In this document: positions 14,960-22,465 of the stretch, piece by piece
Layout of the letters: each line of letters opens with the position of its first letter
Position numbering within the stretch: the stretch's first letter is position 1
Origin: JBOGJG01 sp050747825
Lineage (GTDB): Bacteria > Acidobacteriota > UBA6911 > RPQK01 > JBOGJG01
Assembly (NCBI GenBank): GCA_050747825.1
Contig: JBOGJG010000348.1
Span: 1-27,913 of the forward strand
Direction of reading: 5' to 3'
Length of the DNA stretch: 27,913 nt
Program-made: the position numbers and the translations under genes
Notes under the pieces: generated by a model
Seen by the model: the letters and a program-made list of their open reading frames with translations, nothing else
Database searches by the model: none
Told to the model about the DNA's origin: nothing

Positions 14960-15480
14960 ATTCCGGGCATCTTATTTCAGACCGTTGCGGCTTGTCGACA
15001 GATCGTGACGGCAACGCTGTCGCCGACAGGCGAGGGTGCCTGCTCCACGGTCTTGTGCATGTCCTCGATTTTCCTGCAGTCTTGTTTACCGTCCCAGACA
15101 GTGTGTCGGCCGTCCCCTGCGCGCGAGTCCCTATCGTTTCCCTCCGACCTGTACTAATATCGAGCGGTGGTTGCGGCTTGCCTGGGCTGGACTTTCACCG
15201 GTGGAGCGGAGGCCCGGAGACTATGTCGTCGCCGACCGACCGCTGCTGCTGGTCTGGCCAGGAAACCGGGTTACCGACCAGCTCACGGGTTGATCCGGAC
15301 AAGGTATCGGGAGCCTGCTTCTGTGGAAAGGGAAGCACGACAGCTTCGAGGCGCGTGCCTGCGAACCGATCCGGGCAATTGTGGCACTCGTCACGGCCTT
15401 TGCTCTGGTTCCGGCAGGCCTGGTTCAGAGTGAGTCCGGTCTGACCGGTCCGGCCGCCCAAAGCGGGGATGCGCAGGCTA
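14960..15480. other. Intergenic stretch without a convincing gene
   Basis: About 520 bp between the GNAT gene and a MITE-like repeat. Several open frames exist but none has recognisable motifs or a good ribosome-binding site. One weak item is a plus-strand run from GTG 15381 that reads VALVTAFALVPAGLVQ like a signal peptide and stops at 15494 inside the repeat. It could be the start of a gene cut off by the insertion, but the evidence is too thin to call. Confidence 0.35.
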
Positions 15481-15576
15481 CCAGTGCTTCGTAACATAAC
15501 AAAGTGCGCTCAGACCGCACCCATAGGGTACCCGGCTCGCGACGATAGCGCACTTATTTATGTTACGAAGCACTGG
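15481..15576. mobile_element. MITE-like element with 30-bp terminal inverted repeats
   Basis: The 96-bp element consists of two 30-bp arms (15481-15510 and 15547-15576) that differ at only two positions, around a 36-base centre. The arm begins CCAGTGCTTCGTAACATAA and ends in AAGTGCGCT. It encodes no protein. No target-site duplication is visible at the flanks. It lies 16 bp past the stop codon of the minus-strand propeller gene and may end that transcript as a long hairpin. Long, near-perfect arms with little interior fit a miniature inverted-repeat element moved by a transposase elsewhere. Confidence 0.75.
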
Positions 15577-15592
15577 ACGGTTGACGAATTGC

Positions 15593-16684
15593 TCACTTAC
15601 GACCCAGCCCAAATTCATTCCCCATCTGCACCACTTTACCGTCCCGCAAATGGACCTCGATAAACTTTGAACTGCTTACCGGCTGTCCGTTTTCATCTTT
15701 CAGGGTCTCGATCAACTTTTTCGTCTCGACGTCGAACACATCCGGGGTGTGGGACCACGCATAGCGGCCATCCAGGCTAAAGGTCACCCATCCATGGCCT
15801 CCCTGGGACAGCTCGACGTGGCCTTTCGGCTCCGGAGGCATTTTCGTGGCGTCATAGATGAATAGCTTCCGGCCTTCCTGATCACTGATCCACAACTCTT
15901 TCTCATCCGGCGTGAGGGCCGCTCCGTGGGTTCGGTGGGGAATCGGTTCATCTCCGGCGAGCACGCGGTGCAGGACCTCCCCTGCTTTCAGGTCAACGAT
16001 ATCGAATCCGACATGATTGCCCAGGCAGACATAAGCAAGGCTGTTGTCGCTATTCACGGTATAAGGAAATACTCCTCTTTCACCCACATCCTTGACCTGC
16101 CGGATGATGCTGTCCGTATCGATGTCCAAAACAGTCAGCATCGTCCTCGTCCCCAGGTACACAAAGCGATTGTCCAGGCTGACGATGCTATTATGAGCCT
16201 GGGGGCCGATATAGATCCGCTTTATGAGCTCGCCGTTTTCCGCATTAATGACCAGAAAACCGCTGTCTTCCCCCGAATACCACCATCCGGTTGGAACATA
16301 AATCTTCTTACCATCCATCGTAATCGATGATCGGTCGCAACCCGCGCCATAAGTCTTTTCCCAGACGATCTTCTCTGTTTCCAGATCGAAGCATCCCAAT
16401 CGACGATTGGTCGTGGAGTAATAGACCGAGTGCGTTTTGAGGTTTCCCGTAAACCCGCGAAGGCCTTCTTGAAAAATCGGAATATCGATCCGCTTAACGA
16501 ACTTATGGCCGTTATCGATGTCAAAAATCAGGATTCCGGCGCCGGAACGACCTTCCTCCTGAGCCCCATCAGGCGTGCTCAGGTAGAGGTATCGCTTGGT
16601 TTGCGACTGGCCGAAGGCCGGCGTCATGGCCGACAGGGCGGCCATCGACAGAAAGACGATAAGGAATGATGTTAGGAGATGCAT
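15593..16684 (-). CDS. Secreted beta-propeller (YVTN/PQQ-like repeat) protein
   Basis: This protein has about 363 residues and a Sec signal peptide (LLTSFLIVFLSMAALSAMTP, then AFGQS). The rest is a series of beta-propeller blades of the YVTN/quinoprotein type: LYLSTPDG, GILIFDIDNGHKFVKRI, LGCFDLETEKIVWEKTYGAG, KIYVPTGWWYSGEDSGFLVI, FVYLGTRTMLTVLDIDTDSI, LAYVCLGNHVGFDIVDLKAG, LWISDQEGRKLFIYDAT, AWSHTPDVFDVETKKLIETL. Such propellers are binding scaffolds or, with cofactors, dehydrogenases; I see no catalytic signature. The ATG at 16684 is chosen because it places the signal peptide at the N-terminus, although it has no clear ribosome-binding site; the reading from GTG 16750 would overlap the upstream stop. 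It is the last gene of the minus-strand cluster. Confidence 0.7.
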   Translation of the reverse strand: MHLLTSFLIVFLSMAALSAMTPAFGQSQTKRYLYLSTPDGAQEEGRSGAGILIFDIDNGHKFVKRIDIPIFQEGLRGFTGNLKTHSVYYSTTNRRLGCFDLETEKIVWEKTYGAGCDRSSITMDGKKIYVPTGWWYSGEDSGFLVINAENGELIKRIYIGPQAHNSIVSLDNRFVYLGTRTMLTVLDIDTDSIIRQVKDVGERGVFPYTVNSDNSLAYVCLGNHVGFDIVDLKAGEVLHRVLAGDEPIPHRTHGAALTPDEKELWISDQEGRKLFIYDATKMPPEPKGHVELSQGGHGWVTFSLDGRYAWSHTPDVFDVETKKLIETLKDENGQPVSSSKFIEVHLRDGKVVQMGNEFGLGRK

Positions 16685-16746
16685 ACATGAAATTGTAGGT
16701 GTCAGATGTCTGAAAGAAAAGCGAAAATATCCGTAAGAGCCTGAAC

Positions 16747-17910
16747 TCACAACTCGGCGATATAGACCTGCGAGTGGCTCGATACGTCGGAAGTGTAGAC
16801 GGCCATTTTCTCATCAGGGCTGAAGGAGGGGTGGGGGTGTGTCCATTGCGGTCCGTAAACAGAGTCAGTGGGCATCTCCATCCAACTCAGCGTGTCCTCG
16901 GTCTTTTCTCTGGCGGCTGCAAAGTCTGCAGCCAGGGCGTAACGAGACCTGGTCCATTGGCTACCCCGGCTGGAACTGCGGGGATGGCACAGGGTTCGGC
17001 GGCTTCCGGAGGAGACATCGACGAGCTGCAGGCCGATATCCGGGTGATTGGTGTCGCACAGGATGAGGGTCCCGGCGCGGTTTGGGGTGATGTGCCAGGC
17101 GTTGAACTCGGCAATCGTGCTGATTTCGAGGGTTGTCCAATTCATTCGCTTGAGAGTTTTCGGCCAGACTGTAAAAGCGATATCGCCGCTTTCTCCGAGG
17201 AACGTCTCATGGACGACGAATTCGTCATTGCCATGCTCATAAAGGCATTCCAGAGCCGTCCCGTCGCGCCGTACTCTGTGCATGCGCGGAGCGGGATCTC
17301 CCGCAAACTCAATCCAGCCGGCGTCGGTCGGGTGAAACTGCGGGTGGATAATGGTTCGCGGAAAACGCAAGAGAATACCTCCCGGAGCCCCCAACGTAGA
17401 GGCCAGGGCAATCCCATTTTCGCCTTCATATTTCAGAGCCGTGACAATCCAGGCGCCATCATGGCTGAGGCTGCACTCCCCGAATTGCGCACCCTCGAGG
17501 CGATAGAGCGTTCGGAGCTTCAGGTCTTTTCGGCTCAGCGCCTCGATGCGTCCCTGGCGCGTGAAATAAATCTCTCGGCCCTCACCGGAAATGGTCGCTG
17601 AGAAGGGATGAAGCCCATCCAGCGTGGTGAGCTGTCGCGGCTCGCCATCTGGAAATTCCAGCTCATAAAGCTGCGGAGCGCCTGAGCGGTAGGAAGTAAA
17701 CACAAGGAATTTGCTGTCCGGAGTGAAGGACGAGGTCAGGTGATAGCAGGCGTGGTTAATGGAAGGATGCGAGGTCAGTTGATGGATGACGGCTCCCGTG
17801 TCGGGATCACGGAAGCGCCGGTACTCCGCGGAAGTTGCGCTGCGGATCGCCAGTGATGGGATGGCCAGCATGGAGGCCACGAACTGGCGCCGGTCCACTG
17901 AGTCCGGCAC
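16747..17910 (-). CDS. Oligogalacturonate-lyase-like seven-bladed propeller, exported
   Basis: The protein has a Tat-like export signal (DRRQFVASMLAIPSLAIRSA) followed by TolB-like propeller repeats: RDPDTGAVIHQLTSHPSINH, SSFTPDSKFLVFTSYRSGAP, EPRQLTTLDGLHPFSATISG, and HPQFHPTDAGWIEFAGDPAP. Near the end it has QWTHPHPSFSPD (Gln355, His358, His360 if the start is GTG 17910). The Gln-x-x-His-x-His spacing equals the metal-binding set of the oligogalacturonate lyase family (Pectate_lyase22), which cleaves short pectin fragments; another histidine (AWHIT or HETF) could complete the site. Many relatives with this signature have unknown substrates. The start is uncertain: GTG 17910 is preceded by AAGG at ten bases, while the longest frame (to 18033) would translate a hairpin repeat. 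Confidence 0.75.
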   Translation of the reverse strand: MPDSVDRRQFVASMLAIPSLAIRSATSAEYRRFRDPDTGAVIHQLTSHPSINHACYHLTSSFTPDSKFLVFTSYRSGAPQLYELEFPDGEPRQLTTLDGLHPFSATISGEGREIYFTRQGRIEALSRKDLKLRTLYRLEGAQFGECSLSHDGAWIVTALKYEGENGIALASTLGAPGGILLRFPRTIIHPQFHPTDAGWIEFAGDPAPRMHRVRRDGTALECLYEHGNDEFVVHETFLGESGDIAFTVWPKTLKRMNWTTLEISTIAEFNAWHITPNRAGTLILCDTNHPDIGLQLVDVSSGSRRTLCHPRSSSRGSQWTRSRYALAADFAAAREKTEDTLSWMEMPTDSVYGPQWTHPHPSFSPDEKMAVYTSDVSSHSQVYIAEL

Positions 17911-17924
17911 GCTACGCACGCCTT

Positions 17925-17961
17925 CTGACCGCTGACCATTTCGAAGATGGTCAGCGGTCAG
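17925..17961. repeat. Perfect 15-bp hairpin repeat upstream of the lyase-like gene
   Basis: CTGACCGCTGACCAT (17925-17939) is followed by a seven-base loop and its exact complement (17947-17961). Related GATCAGCGGT-type units continue to about 17980. It lies in the 106-bp gap between two cluster genes, just upstream of the chosen GTG start, and could affect processing or translation of the message. Confidence 0.7.
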
Positions 17962-18016
17962 CATCAGTCGATCAGCGGTACGCGCTAAGGCCACCGCCGC
18001 CTCTGGCAGCGGTCGT

Positions 18017-19027
18017 TTACTGCTTTTCCTCAAATAGATCCCTCCCTTCGACCAGTGCCCGCATCTTTCTGTCGGTGACGCTTCGGGTCAGCATCCAGAA
18101 GCCGCAGTCGGGGTGAATGTACTTCAGGCGGTCCTGCCCCAGAACGGTGACGATCTGTTCAATCCTGGAGGCAACTGTATCCGCCGTTTCGACTTCATTG
18201 TCCTTAATGTCAATCACGCCTATACCCAGAGCGATCCTGGGATCGAGATCCCTCAGGTCTTCCAGTTCCGCGTAACCCCTGCGGGCAAACTCGAGAATCA
18301 GGTGATCGGTCCTCAGGGAGTTCAGGAAGGGGAGCAGGTCCCTCCAAAAACCCTTCTGGACAGTCTGGCCGCCGTAGTTTCCGAAGCAGATATGCACGCC
18401 CTTTTCCACACCGATCCCGTCCAGAACGTGGTTGATCGCTTGGGCTGCCCATTCAGAGTCCTCAGGGTGTCCGCTGATGTTGGCTTCATCGAGCTGAACC
18501 ACACTGGCATCCAAATAGGTGAGCTGCTCCCGCAGGATTTTGGCAATTTCCATGGCCAGATCAGCTTGATCCGGAAAATGCCAGTTTGTGAGAACCTTGG
18601 CCAGCATGTGAGGTCCGGTGCAAGTAAACTTCAGTGGGGAGCGGGTCAGGCCGCGGATGCGCTCAAAATCGCCCCTCAGGTCCAGTGTGCCCTCGCCAAT
18701 TGGACCGGCTACGATTCCAGCCGGTCTGGATCGGTAGCTGAGCTGGGGATCAGAGCGAAATCTTTCCAGATCAGAGCGGCTCAAGCGGGTCTGGATGCCG
18801 GACATCTTCGAAACGAAATAGTCGATCATGCCGTTGGTATCCGGATGGGCCGGATCAAAGCGGTTCAACTCGCCGTCCGTGATCAGGTCTAAGCCGGCCA
18901 GTTCCTGCGTTTTCAGGACGACCATCATGGCGTCGCGCAAGGCCAGATCGGATCCTCTTCCCAATAGCCAGGCGGGTACAGGATAGCTCCCTACGACGGT
19001 TGTTTGAATCTTAGAAACTCGGTCCAA
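18017..19027 (-). CDS. MetE-like cobalamin-independent methionine synthase, catalytic domain only
   Basis: This 336-residue protein matches the C-terminal zinc domain of MetE, which moves a methyl group from a folate to homocysteine. It starts with TTVVGSYPVPAWLL and keeps the zinc ligands: His212 and Cys214 in GVHICFGNYGG, Glu246 in LILEFAR, and Cys308 in HPDCGFWML. DGELNR and QLDEANISGHPEDSEWA also fit. The N-terminal half of full-length MetE is missing, as in archaeal and short bacterial methyltransferases, so the methyl donor may differ. No ATG lies close to the conserved start; TTG 19027 with GGAGG twelve bases upstream is the best candidate and overlaps the previous gene by 17 bp. It could be a methionine synthase or another thiol methyltransferase. 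Confidence 0.8.
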   Translation of the reverse strand: MDRVSKIQTTVVGSYPVPAWLLGRGSDLALRDAMMVVLKTQELAGLDLITDGELNRFDPAHPDTNGMIDYFVSKMSGIQTRLSRSDLERFRSDPQLSYRSRPAGIVAGPIGEGTLDLRGDFERIRGLTRSPLKFTCTGPHMLAKVLTNWHFPDQADLAMEIAKILREQLTYLDASVVQLDEANISGHPEDSEWAAQAINHVLDGIGVEKGVHICFGNYGGQTVQKGFWRDLLPFLNSLRTDHLILEFARRGYAELEDLRDLDPRIALGIGVIDIKDNEVETADTVASRIEQIVTVLGQDRLKYIHPDCGFWMLTRSVTDRKMRALVEGRDLFEEKQ

Positions 19028-20354
19028 TCGCGAAATGAACCTCCACACCCTCATTGCTGCGCGCCACGTCCAGGCGGAACACAACGGAGGACGAAGTCTT
19101 CAGGCGCACACCGGCTCCAAAGCTGTCTTCCAGTCCACTAAAATTCAGCTCCGAACCTTCGCGATAGACTTTACCCGAATCGTAAAAGAAAGCAAGTTCC
19201 AGGGCGGGTGCGGCCTCCCAGCGATACTCAGCCGAAAGGTAGAGAATGTTAGGGCCGCGAAAGCGTTGGCGGGGGAAGCCCCGCAAGATTTGACTGCCAC
19301 CCAGCGTTTCCTGGAAATAAAAGGGAATCAGATTTCCCTCGCCGGCATCGTCCACCGATGTCAGGAAGCGAAATGCCAGCACTCGCTGCGGCGAGCCCAG
19401 GGGCAAGTATTGTCTTGCGTCCAAGGCATAGCGGTTGAACTCGAACAGGTCGCCCTCTCGGTCATCGAAGCGGGACAGCGATAGACGCAAAATCCCTCCG
19501 CGATGGGGGTTGCCGGGGACATCCCGGTAGTCGAAATACAAGCCCGAATCCACATGAAAAAAGGAGGGTTGCTGTGCCAGTCCAGACAGGTCGGCGGTGG
19601 CGAATGCCTCTTGAGTATCGGGGAAACGGTCATCAGTTCCCGGATCGACATTCACCTGAAGAAAACCGGCGCGCACTGCGGCGCCCAGCCACTCATTGAA
19701 TTGGTAACCGAGGACCCCTTCATATCCTGCCTGTTCTATCAGGAAATCCGAGCGGTTGGATTCCAGGGAATCCGGCCCAAGGCCGAAGAAATCCTCCTGC
19801 GGGTAAGACCGGTAGCTCAGATCCGCGTAGGCAAAAAGCCGTTCATCCTCCCGCGCGATCTCACCCACCTGGACGTCATAAAGCTGATAGCCTCTCAACG
19901 AGAAGGCGGCTGTCGATGCGAAATCAAGAGGCCAGCCGCGCATCTCATGAGACTTGAAGCCAACTCCGAAAGCCAGGTGCGATCCGTCTGTGATGATGCC
20001 CAACTTCGGAGTGACGCCCTTAAGATTCACAAAAGGAACGCTAAAAAGAGAGTACTGGTCCGCATAAATGAGAGCGCGGTCGAGAACAGACTGTGCGTCA
20101 TCGTCAAGGAACCCGAGCGAAGCGCTGCCCTCAATGAAAAGAAAAACCTTTTCAACGGCCGATTGATAGGGCTGAAGGTCCTGCAGCTTTTGCAGACGTG
20201 CTTGACGCCAGAGATCTTTGCGCGTCGTTGCTTCCGGCTGCCCGGAAGCGGGCTCATCCTCCCGTGAGCCGGTTTGAGCCAGAACGGGCCAGGAAAGCGC
20301 CAAGACGGAGAGGAAGAGGATTTGCCGGCAGATCCCAGGAAATCGGACGTCCAT
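19011..20354 (-). CDS. Omp85/BamA-type outer-membrane barrel without POTRA domains
   Basis: The protein has 447 residues, a Sec signal (LFLSVLALSWPVLAQ) and a short charged linker. A bacterial surface antigen (Omp85) barrel then begins near residue 90 (SVPFVNLKGVTPKLGIITDG). Landmarks are LGAAVRAGFLQVNVDPGTDD, YFDYRDVPGNPHRGG, QETLGGSQILRGFPRQRFRG (the conserved LRGF/RFRG loop), LSAEYRWEAAPALELAFFYD, GKVY, and a terminal Phe. The build lacks the periplasmic POTRA repeats of BamA, so it resembles the patatin/surface-antigen or TamA-like barrels rather than the assembly machine itself. The ATG at 20354 is used; a GTG lies two codons upstream. It is nine bases from the transporter gene, so the two are cotranscribed. 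Confidence 0.8.
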   Translation of the reverse strand: MDVRFPGICRQILFLSVLALSWPVLAQTGSREDEPASGQPEATTRKDLWRQARLQKLQDLQPYQSAVEKVFLFIEGSASLGFLDDDAQSVLDRALIYADQYSLFSVPFVNLKGVTPKLGIITDGSHLAFGVGFKSHEMRGWPLDFASTAAFSLRGYQLYDVQVGEIAREDERLFAYADLSYRSYPQEDFFGLGPDSLESNRSDFLIEQAGYEGVLGYQFNEWLGAAVRAGFLQVNVDPGTDDRFPDTQEAFATADLSGLAQQPSFFHVDSGLYFDYRDVPGNPHRGGILRLSLSRFDDREGDLFEFNRYALDARQYLPLGSPQRVLAFRFLTSVDDAGEGNLIPFYFQETLGGSQILRGFPRQRFRGPNILYLSAEYRWEAAPALELAFFYDSGKVYREGSELNFSGLEDSFGAGVRLKTSSSVVFRLDVARSNEGVEVHFAIGPSF

Positions 20355-20363
20355 AAACACTTC

Positions 20364-21680
20364 TCAAGCTGCCTTTAACTTGTCTCCTTTATCCCGAATT
20401 GTACTGGCGAATCGCCGTCCGGCGTAAATACCGCACAGCGCCATCAGGATCACAACGGTTATGGTGATCCAGGTGAATTGCCGGGCTGAAAAGCCGAGCA
20501 GACCCAGGGCGATGACGGCGCCAATTCCAACTCCCTTGGCCGCGCGCTGGACAAACATGTCGGTGAACGCTCGCGCCTTGTACTTTTCGTCGGGGCTGGT
20601 GGGGACAAAAAGAGATTCGCGCGACGTTTGCTGGATGGAGTAGTTCAGCCCGTTTTCAAAAAAGACGAAGAAGCTGACGACTGTCAAAGTTGGGACGGCC
20701 AGAAAGACTGGAGAAGTCGCCAGAATTGCCACCGGCAGGACCAGAAGGGCCGTCGTTAGTCCCAGCTTTCTCATGATCAGGCTCACCAGGAAAAACTGGA
20801 CGAGCACGGCCAGTGTATTGGCATAAAAGTAGACTTTGGCGATGTAGGATTGCGTTCCAACGTCGGTTTCAAAGGGTTCCAGCAGAGTACTGAACTGATA
20901 GTCGATCACCTGGGAGGCGATCTCGTAGAAAGCCATAATCCCGACGATTGCGGCAAGGTACTTGGAGGCGGCCACCAAACGAGCGCCTTCAATGGCTTCC
21001 CGAAACTTGGACTTCTCCTGGGATGCCCGCTTTCGGACTTCCCGAAGATGAGTTGGCCCGTGAAAGACTCCGGTTTGGCGAATCCACCGCTCGATGCCGA
21101 ATGTCAAAACTCCGATCAATACCATCATGGCTGTGGTCATTATGAGCAGGCCCCGCATGCCGATGCTCTCCAGCAGTGTGCTGGCGAAGCTGATGCCCAC
21201 CCAGCCTCCAATGACTCCGCCGCCGCCGATGACACCGAACAACCGTTTGGCCTGGTCGGAATTGGAAAGATCAGTGGCATAAGCCCAGAATGCGGCCACG
21301 AACAATGTGGTCTCCACATCGCCGATCAGGTAAAAACTCCAGATCGAAAACCAGCCGGGATCAACCAGGGCAAATGCAAACCACACAAACCAGGCGATAA
21401 AGAAGACGCACAGAACGTAAATGATCTGCTGTCTGGGCATTCGATTGTAGAGATAGGTGAAGAAGATCATGGCCAGGAGGGCCATACCGATGTTGGCCAG
21501 CTTGGCGTAGAGCTCCATCTCCGCGCCGTAATCTCCATACGAGTTGACGAATAGTCCTTTCTTGAGGGGCTTCAAAATCTGGAAGACAGCGATCACCAGA
21601 AAGAAAAAGAAGAAAAGTGATATTGCGACCGGGATCTCCTGCCTTTTGAAGTCAAAGACAGTGCGCAGAGGATTGCTCAT
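20364..21680 (-). CDS. Npt1/Npt2-type nucleotide transporter-like membrane protein
   Basis: This 438-residue membrane protein has about 11-12 hydrophobic segments: IPVAISLFFFFFLVIAVFQI, IGMALLAMIFFTYLY, IIYVLCVFFIAWFVWFAFAL, and more to the C-terminus. The motif LKPLKKGLFVNSYG after the first helix, the glycine-rich RLFGVIGGGGVIGGWVG, and NYSIQQTSRESLFVPTSPDE followed by KYKARAFTDMFVQRAAKG match the ATP/ADP-translocase-like family (COG3202, NTT), also annotated as MFS-like. In parasites such proteins import ATP; in free-living bacteria the substrate is unknown. AGG-type ribosome-binding sequence (GAGGG) lies about eight bases before ATG 21680. It sits between the DUF423 gene and the Omp85 barrel gene in one transcription unit. 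Confidence 0.75.
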   Translation of the reverse strand: MSNPLRTVFDFKRQEIPVAISLFFFFFLVIAVFQILKPLKKGLFVNSYGDYGAEMELYAKLANIGMALLAMIFFTYLYNRMPRQQIIYVLCVFFIAWFVWFAFALVDPGWFSIWSFYLIGDVETTLFVAAFWAYATDLSNSDQAKRLFGVIGGGGVIGGWVGISFASTLLESIGMRGLLIMTTAMMVLIGVLTFGIERWIRQTGVFHGPTHLREVRKRASQEKSKFREAIEGARLVAASKYLAAIVGIMAFYEIASQVIDYQFSTLLEPFETDVGTQSYIAKVYFYANTLAVLVQFFLVSLIMRKLGLTTALLVLPVAILATSPVFLAVPTLTVVSFFVFFENGLNYSIQQTSRESLFVPTSPDEKYKARAFTDMFVQRAAKGVGIGAVIALGLLGFSARQFTWITITVVILMALCGIYAGRRFASTIRDKGDKLKAA

Positions 21681-21696
21681 ATAAAGACCCTCGAAT

Positions 21697-22077
21697 TTAC
21701 CTTGAGGTGAACGTCCCCCAGGCGGTCCAGAGAAAGCAAACCCAGCCGGCCAGCAGGCATAATCCGCCCATCGGCGTGACTGCGCCCCACCAGCGGGCGC
21801 CGGTAAGGCTCAGGAGATAGAGGCTGCCAGAGAAAATCAGAATCCCCAGGACGAAGAGCCATCCGGCTGCCGTATTGGCGAGGCCGGCTGCGCGCGCAGC
21901 CAAAAGGCCAACAATCAGCAGGGCCAGGGCATGATACATCTGGTAGCGAACGGCCACTTCATAGACCTCCAGCATTTCAGGGGAGAGCCTGCCCCTGAGC
22001 CCATGAGCGCCAAAAGCGCCCGCAGCCACAGACAGGAACCCAAAGACAGCCCCCAACCCGAAAAATAAGCGTTCCAT
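21697..22077 (-). CDS. DUF423 family inner-membrane protein
   Basis: This small protein of 126 residues has four predicted membrane segments. It starts MERLFFGLGAVFGFLSVAAG followed by AFGAHGL, the DUF423 (YgdD-like) signature, then VYEVAVRYQMYHALALLIVG, ILIFSGSLYLLSLTG and AVTPMGGLCLLAGWV. The function of the family is unknown. I chose ATG 22077 because the sequence GGAGGAGGAA stands directly before it; the ATG/GTG at 22089 lies inside that ribosome-binding site. It is the first gene of the six-gene minus-strand cluster, 16 bp from the transporter gene. No clear sigma70 promoter could be read in the repeat-rich sequence upstream. Confidence 0.85.
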   Translation of the reverse strand: MERLFFGLGAVFGFLSVAAGAFGAHGLRGRLSPEMLEVYEVAVRYQMYHALALLIVGLLAARAAGLANTAAGWLFVLGILIFSGSLYLLSLTGARWWGAVTPMGGLCLLAGWVCFLWTAWGTFTSR

Positions 22078-22118
22078 TTCCTCCTCCACGTTAGCATGAA
22101 TGCAGCACGATATTTAAC

Positions 22119-22272
22119 ACAGGTAAATACAGTAAATACAGGGACGTTCTACTCATTTACCTGTTTTCATGGGCTTACTTACTTAAATGGAGGTAAACGA
22201 GGTTACTCATGCCCCCTTGGGGGCACCTGACCATCGCCGCTCTGATTTATTTTCGTAGGAGCAGAACGTCCC
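22119..22272. repeat. Inverted-repeat element with GGGACGTTCT ends
   Basis: GGGACGTTCT (22141-22150) recurs inverted as AGAACGTCCC (22263-22272). Inside and next to it are AGGTAAAT (22121-22128) and ATTTACCT (22155-22162), plus tandem GTAAATACA units at 22123-22140. AT-rich, non-coding and multiply symmetric, this resembles repeats left by or recognised by IS200/REP-type transposases; no transposase is present. It separates the divergent minus cluster from the plus-strand lipoprotein gene. The stretch 22273-22390 between it and the sigma54 promoter shows no gene. Confidence 0.55.
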
Positions 22273-22391
22273 TCAATTTTTATAAACGAGTAAAATTTCC
22301 CGGTAATTCGCGTCTCTACGGAAAGTTTCCCCCGCCCTTCAATCGACCTAATTGTCTGCTGTGGCGTGACTTAAGTGGGCGTTTATTACTT

Positions 22392-22406
22392 TGGCACGAT
22401 CCTTGC
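22392..22406 (+). promoter_or_regulatory. sigma54 (RpoN) promoter
   Basis: TGGCACG (22392-22398), four bases, then TTGC (22403-22406) match the -24/-12 consensus of sigma54 promoters with correct GG-GC spacing. Transcription should start near 22418, 48 bases before the ATG at 22466. Sigma54 promoters need an enhancer-binding activator; none is encoded in the window. Confidence 0.8.
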
Positions 22407-22465
22407 GAACCAAATCGTTTAAGGAGATTTTTGACGATCCGTATGACAAATGGAGGACCAGAGTT

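Noticed and set aside
14992..15444. A 150-codon plus-strand frame in the gap after the GNAT gene
   Set aside because: It has low-complexity, Cys/Trp/Arg-rich translation, no family resemblance and no ribosome-binding site.
22391..22465. Longer lipoprotein start at the first in-frame ATG-like codon
   Set aside because: It would begin within the sigma54 promoter before the transcription start and push the signal peptide inward.
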